DNA from: Planctomycetota bacterium
GTDB taxonomy: Bacteria; Planctomycetota; Phycisphaerae; WQYP01
Direction: 5' to 3'
Length of the DNA: 8,808 nucleotides
Assembly: GCA_021828925.1 (NCBI GenBank)
Contig: JAJZCT010000110.1
Coordinates: forward strand, 1-8,808
Position 1 is the stretch's first letter. The number at the start of each line of letters is the position of its first letter. This document shows positions 6,421 to 8,808 of this stretch, piece after piece. The notes under the pieces were generated by a model. That model saw only the letters and a list, made by a program, of their open reading frames with translations, had not been told where the DNA came from and did not search any database. Both the position numbers and the translations under genes were made by a program.

Positions 6421-7217
6421 AGTTTACCGATCTGAAGAGTTGGATGACGTTTTTCCACCAGGGGATCATAGAGCGGAAGAACCATATCCCCCTGCCGGGC
6501 CAGTCTGGCATAAAGCCTGTGATGCTCCTCGAGGGATTCGCTAAGTCCCAGAGCAATGCGCTGGTCATAATTGCGGTACGTAAAGATGGCATCGGTCACG
6601 GCCACACGACCGGCTGAGGTCTGAATGGAAAAAACCATGCTGGAACGATGGTGGCCCCCGCAGAACCACGAGCGAATGCCGGGAATAAATTCCGTTTCCT
6701 CATCCGGCAGTAATTGAATGCGGGAAGCCGCATGCATCACCAGATGACTCAAAACGGAGGGTGGAAAGACAAGATGACGGGGCAGTTGCGGAATCTCGGG
6801 ATCCGGGGCATGGAAGTCAATCCAGCCTCGGCGCGACATCCAAAGCCGTGCACTGGAGAATTGATCCAGACCACCGGTGGCATAGGCGGTCAGCGGTGTA
6901 ACCAGCACGTCGTTGATCTGCGCCGGATCAATTCCGCGGGATGCCAAAGCGCGAACAATCCAGTTTTCAGGCGCCACCACGGGTGCATGGCCGTCTTCAC
7001 CGGTTGCGGCTCTGGCCCAGGAGGTCCAGTGTTGATGCAGAGCGGAGACATCCTGTGGAAACCCGGTGTTCAACAGAATGAGGCGTTGGCCATTGGTAAT
7101 CAAACATGCCCAAAAGGTCAGATTTTCCCAACCGGTCAGCCGCTCCATCCAATAAACTTCCGCCGCCGGCACACGGGTTTCACCCATTTTTAACAGTGTA
7201 ATCTGGTAGGGTTTCAT
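6417..7217 (-). CDS. Metallo-beta-lactamase-fold protein with a degenerate metal site
   Basis: The 266-residue protein follows the fold of AHL-lactonase-like MBL hydrolases: LILLNTGFP (46-54) matches the usual LxDTG strand, then VTPLTAYATGG (106-116), GGHHRSS (187-193), VAVTDA (205-210) and VLPLYDP (246-252). The canonical THLHxDHxGG is replaced position for position: His to Pro108, His to Thr110, Asp to Tyr112 and His to Ala113. The terminal ligand His of the PGHDP-type motif is Tyr250. Only His189 and Asp209 remain, so a normal dinuclear zinc site cannot form. Reading frame and fold motifs are otherwise intact, so it is not simply a broken gene. The ATG at 7217 overlaps the upstream stop (ATGA) and GGAGG lies 15 bases before it; an in-frame TTG at 7232 has no room for a ribosome site. 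Catalysis without metal, or a structural role, is open. Confidence 0.88.
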   Translation of the reverse strand: MKPYQITLLKMGETRVPAAEVYWMERLTGWENLTFWACLITNGQRLILLNTGFPQDVSALHQHWTSWARAATGEDGHAPVVAPENWIVRALASRGIDPAQINDVLVTPLTAYATGGLDQFSSARLWMSRRGWIDFHAPDPEIPQLPRHLVFPPSVLSHLVMHAASRIQLLPDEETEFIPGIRSWFCGGHHRSSMVFSIQTSAGRVAVTDAIFTYRNYDQRIALGLSESLEEHHRLYARLARQGDMVLPLYDPLVEKRHPTLQIGKL

Positions 7218-7981
7218 AATTGCGCGTTCCAACCTCCGTCTACTGAAATGGTTGTCCCAGTGACATACGATGCCTCGCGGCTCACTAGAAAATTTAGCGC
7301 CGCCTTGAGATCATCCGGTCGGCCCAGACGGCCCAGCGGGCAATGCGCTTTGAGCCACGGTGAAACTACAGCGGTATCACGTGATACGGCATCATTCATA
7401 TCCGTGTGAATCCAGCCTGGAGCGATGGCATTGACCGTGACAGCATACGGGCCGAGTTCCAGGGCCATTCCCTGCATGAGCAGATCAAGGCCGGCTTTGG
7501 TGGCGCAATAATGTGTTTGCGTCGCGTTGGACCGAAACGCACCAATGCTGGTGGTAATAACTATCCGGCCGCCATGACCGGCGGCGACCATGATTTTCGC
7601 CGCTTCCTGTGCCACGTAGAAGCTCCCGCTTAAATTGACACCTATATGCCGGGACCAGATCTCATCCGTGATCTCTAAAAACGGGATGAAGCGGCAAATC
7701 CCGGCATTGCTGATAATGATATCCAGACCGCCCAGCAGTGATGCCGCCCGATGCACCATCTCCCGCGCCGCTTCGGGCTTGGCCACATCGGCCTCAATTT
7801 CATGACAGGGAGATGGAGATATTGTTCCCAAGCGCCGGCACAACTGGCGGGCATTATCACCATCCCCACAATGATTGATGACCACGGAGCATTCGCTTTC
7901 GGCCAACGCCTCGGCATAAGCCGCCCCAATTCCGCGCGATCCGCCGGTTATCAGCGCCCGGGTTCCGAAACAGGTGCTCAT
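7214..7981 (-). CDS. FabG-like SDR-family oxidoreductase, possibly NADP-dependent
   Basis: Classical SDR of 255 residues: TGGSRGIG (12-19), SNAG (91-94), and the tetrad Asn116, Ser145, Tyr158, Lys162 (YCATK). The IAPGW segment at 186-190 and the C-terminal TGTTISVDGGWN are typical of 3-ketoacyl-ACP-reductase-like SDRs. Arg16 in the glycine loop and a neutral Asn36 at the end of the second strand (VVINHCG) lean toward NADP(H), unlike the acidic residue in the other SDR of this block. Despite the FabG resemblance, its place between an IclR regulator and catabolic genes argues against fatty-acid synthesis. It probably reduces or oxidises a pathway carbonyl/alcohol. The ATG overlaps the regulator stop (ATGA) and is preceded by a strong GAGGAGG with 7 bases of spacing, so it should be translated well. 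Confidence 0.94.
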   Translation of the reverse strand: MSTCFGTRALITGGSRGIGAAYAEALAESECSVVINHCGDGDNARQLCRRLGTISPSPCHEIEADVAKPEAAREMVHRAASLLGGLDIIISNAGICRFIPFLEITDEIWSRHIGVNLSGSFYVAQEAAKIMVAAGHGGRIVITTSIGAFRSNATQTHYCATKAGLDLLMQGMALELGPYAVTVNAIAPGWIHTDMNDAVSRDTAVVSPWLKAHCPLGRLGRPDDLKAALNFLVSREASYVTGTTISVDGGWNAQL

Positions 7982-8796
7982 AGCATTGCCTCCTCTGGGG
8001 CGGACGGTGCGGAATCAAAGGCGGCGGCGATTTGCCGAGCACAATGGCGCAATTTCGGCAACAGGGTTTGCATCGCCAAGGTTCTTCCTGCCGCGGAATA
8101 ATTACGCGGGCGAAGGTACGAGCACGCCAATGCCGCCACACATTCCCCGTCACGCGACCTCACGGCAAGGGCCAAGTCATATACTCCGCAATACAAATGA
8201 CTTTCCACACACTCATAGCCACTTCGGCCAATACGCGCCAGCCTGGGGTTTAAAGCCTTAACACGGTCTGGCTTAATACTATTTCTTTTGATAAAGGCCT
8301 CATACTCCGCAGGTGGCATGGAGGCCAGAAATACTCTTCCCGAAGCGCTAAGTATCGGATCGTGCGGCGTGCCGGCGTTGATGCCGAGTTGCAAATACCC
8401 TGGTCCGGGCACATTGGCCAGTATGAGCAGACGATCCTCAGCCAACACACTTATATGAACAGCCTCGCCGGAAGTTTGTGCGAACCGGCGCATGGGTAGG
8501 CGCGAACGCGTCAGCAGATCCTGGAATGGCGGGCATGCCTGGCCCATGCGAAATAGTTTGCTGCTGACCCGATACGTTCCGCCGGCATCGCGAAACAGAT
8601 AACCGCGCTGATGCAGGCACGCCACCACGCGCTGAAGTTCCGATACGGAACGTCCGCAGAGGCGGGCAACGGCGGTCAGCGTCAGCGGCGTGTCCACCCC
8701 GCTGACGTGTTCGAGCACATCCAGGCCACGTTCCAGTGCCGGTATAGCCGATCCGGACAATGCAGATTTCTTCTTATTATTATTAGCGCTATGCAT
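7978..8796 (-). CDS. IclR-family transcriptional regulator
   Basis: DNA-binding regulator, usually controlling catabolic operons in response to a pathway metabolite. The 272 residues comprise a basic, Asn/Lys-rich N-tail (NNNKKK), a winged helix at about 18-80 (PALERGLDVLEHV, LTAVARLCGRSVSELQRVVACL, then the wing YLFRDAGGTYRV) and an effector-binding domain at about 85-262. Matching blocks of the effector domain include SGEAVHISVL, GTPHDPILSASGRVFLA (142-158) and GYECVESHLYCGVYDLA (193-209). Three cysteines cluster near the presumed ligand region (Cys196, Cys203, Cys219). The ATG at 8796 leaves only 12 bases in the window and no Shine-Dalgarno is visible, so an earlier start cannot be excluded. 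It is the first gene of the block here and shares its strand. That implies autoregulation from a promoter beyond 8808. The ligand is unknown. Confidence 0.94.
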   Translation of the reverse strand: MHSANNNKKKSALSGSAIPALERGLDVLEHVSGVDTPLTLTAVARLCGRSVSELQRVVACLHQRGYLFRDAGGTYRVSSKLFRMGQACPPFQDLLTRSRLPMRRFAQTSGEAVHISVLAEDRLLILANVPGPGYLQLGINAGTPHDPILSASGRVFLASMPPAEYEAFIKRNSIKPDRVKALNPRLARIGRSGYECVESHLYCGVYDLALAVRSRDGECVAALACSYLRPRNYSAAGRTLAMQTLLPKLRHCARQIAAAFDSAPSAPEEAML

Positions 8797-8808
8797 AATT
8801 ATGAATGA

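Noticed and set aside
6714..7193. 159-residue open frame on the + strand
   Set aside because: Antisense to the MBL-fold gene; no domain visible and no ribosome site supporting it.
7218..7232. TTG start extending the MBL-fold protein by five residues
   Set aside because: The GGAGG motif directly abuts the TTG, leaving no spacing; the ATG at 7217 forms an ATGA overlap like its neighbours.
1..8808. CRISPR array, insertion sequence or phage genes
   Set aside because: No regularly spaced repeats, terminal inverted repeats, transposase or phage-like proteins were seen on either strand.

Overview
The window looks like bacterial chromosome of moderately high G+C. It holds the tail of a Fis-type HTH gene on the + strand. 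Everything else that codes is on the - strand: a tRNA-Pro, argH and an eight-gene operon-like block. The phylum cannot be fixed from this sequence. The lysine-rich ArgH N-terminus and the mix of genes make a Planctomycetota/PVC-type or other environmental bacterium a reasonable guess, but only a guess.

Layout. 1-105 (+) is the C-terminus of a regulator with a Fis-type helix-turn-helix. 106-414 holds no gene I can support, but contains several short perfect inverted repeats. 415-489 (-) is tRNA-Pro(TGG), followed directly by a 9-bp palindrome at 395-415. 726-2168 (-) is argH, the last step of arginine synthesis. It has a plausible promoter of its own in the 165-base gap at 2169-2333.

2334-8796 (-) is one tightly packed run of eight genes, in transcription order: IclR-type regulator, FabG-like SDR, metallo-beta-lactamase (MBL)-fold protein, second SDR, a Cys-rich protein of unknown function, acetoacetate-decarboxylase-family protein, CtBP-like D-2-hydroxyacid dehydrogenase, and FAH-family hydrolase. 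Five of the seven junctions are exact 4-base ATGA stop/start overlaps; the other two gaps are 12 and 36 bases. This strongly suggests one transcript with coupled translation.

Functional reading (inference). The block looks like a CoA-independent catabolic pathway for a hydroxylated or keto-acid compound, controlled by the IclR protein. Two SDRs with different apparent cofactor preference would interconvert hydroxyl and carbonyl groups. A Schiff-base (ADC-type) enzyme and a FAH-type enzyme would decarboxylate or cleave keto-acid intermediates. The dehydrogenase would interconvert a 2-keto and a 2-hydroxy acid. The substrate is not identifiable here. No transporter, sugar kinase, CoA ligase or thiolase is present.

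The most unusual members are the MBL-fold protein, which has lost the whole HxHxDH metal motif; the orphan Cys-rich protein; and the ADC-like protein, which keeps the lysine pair but appears to lack other ADC active-site residues.
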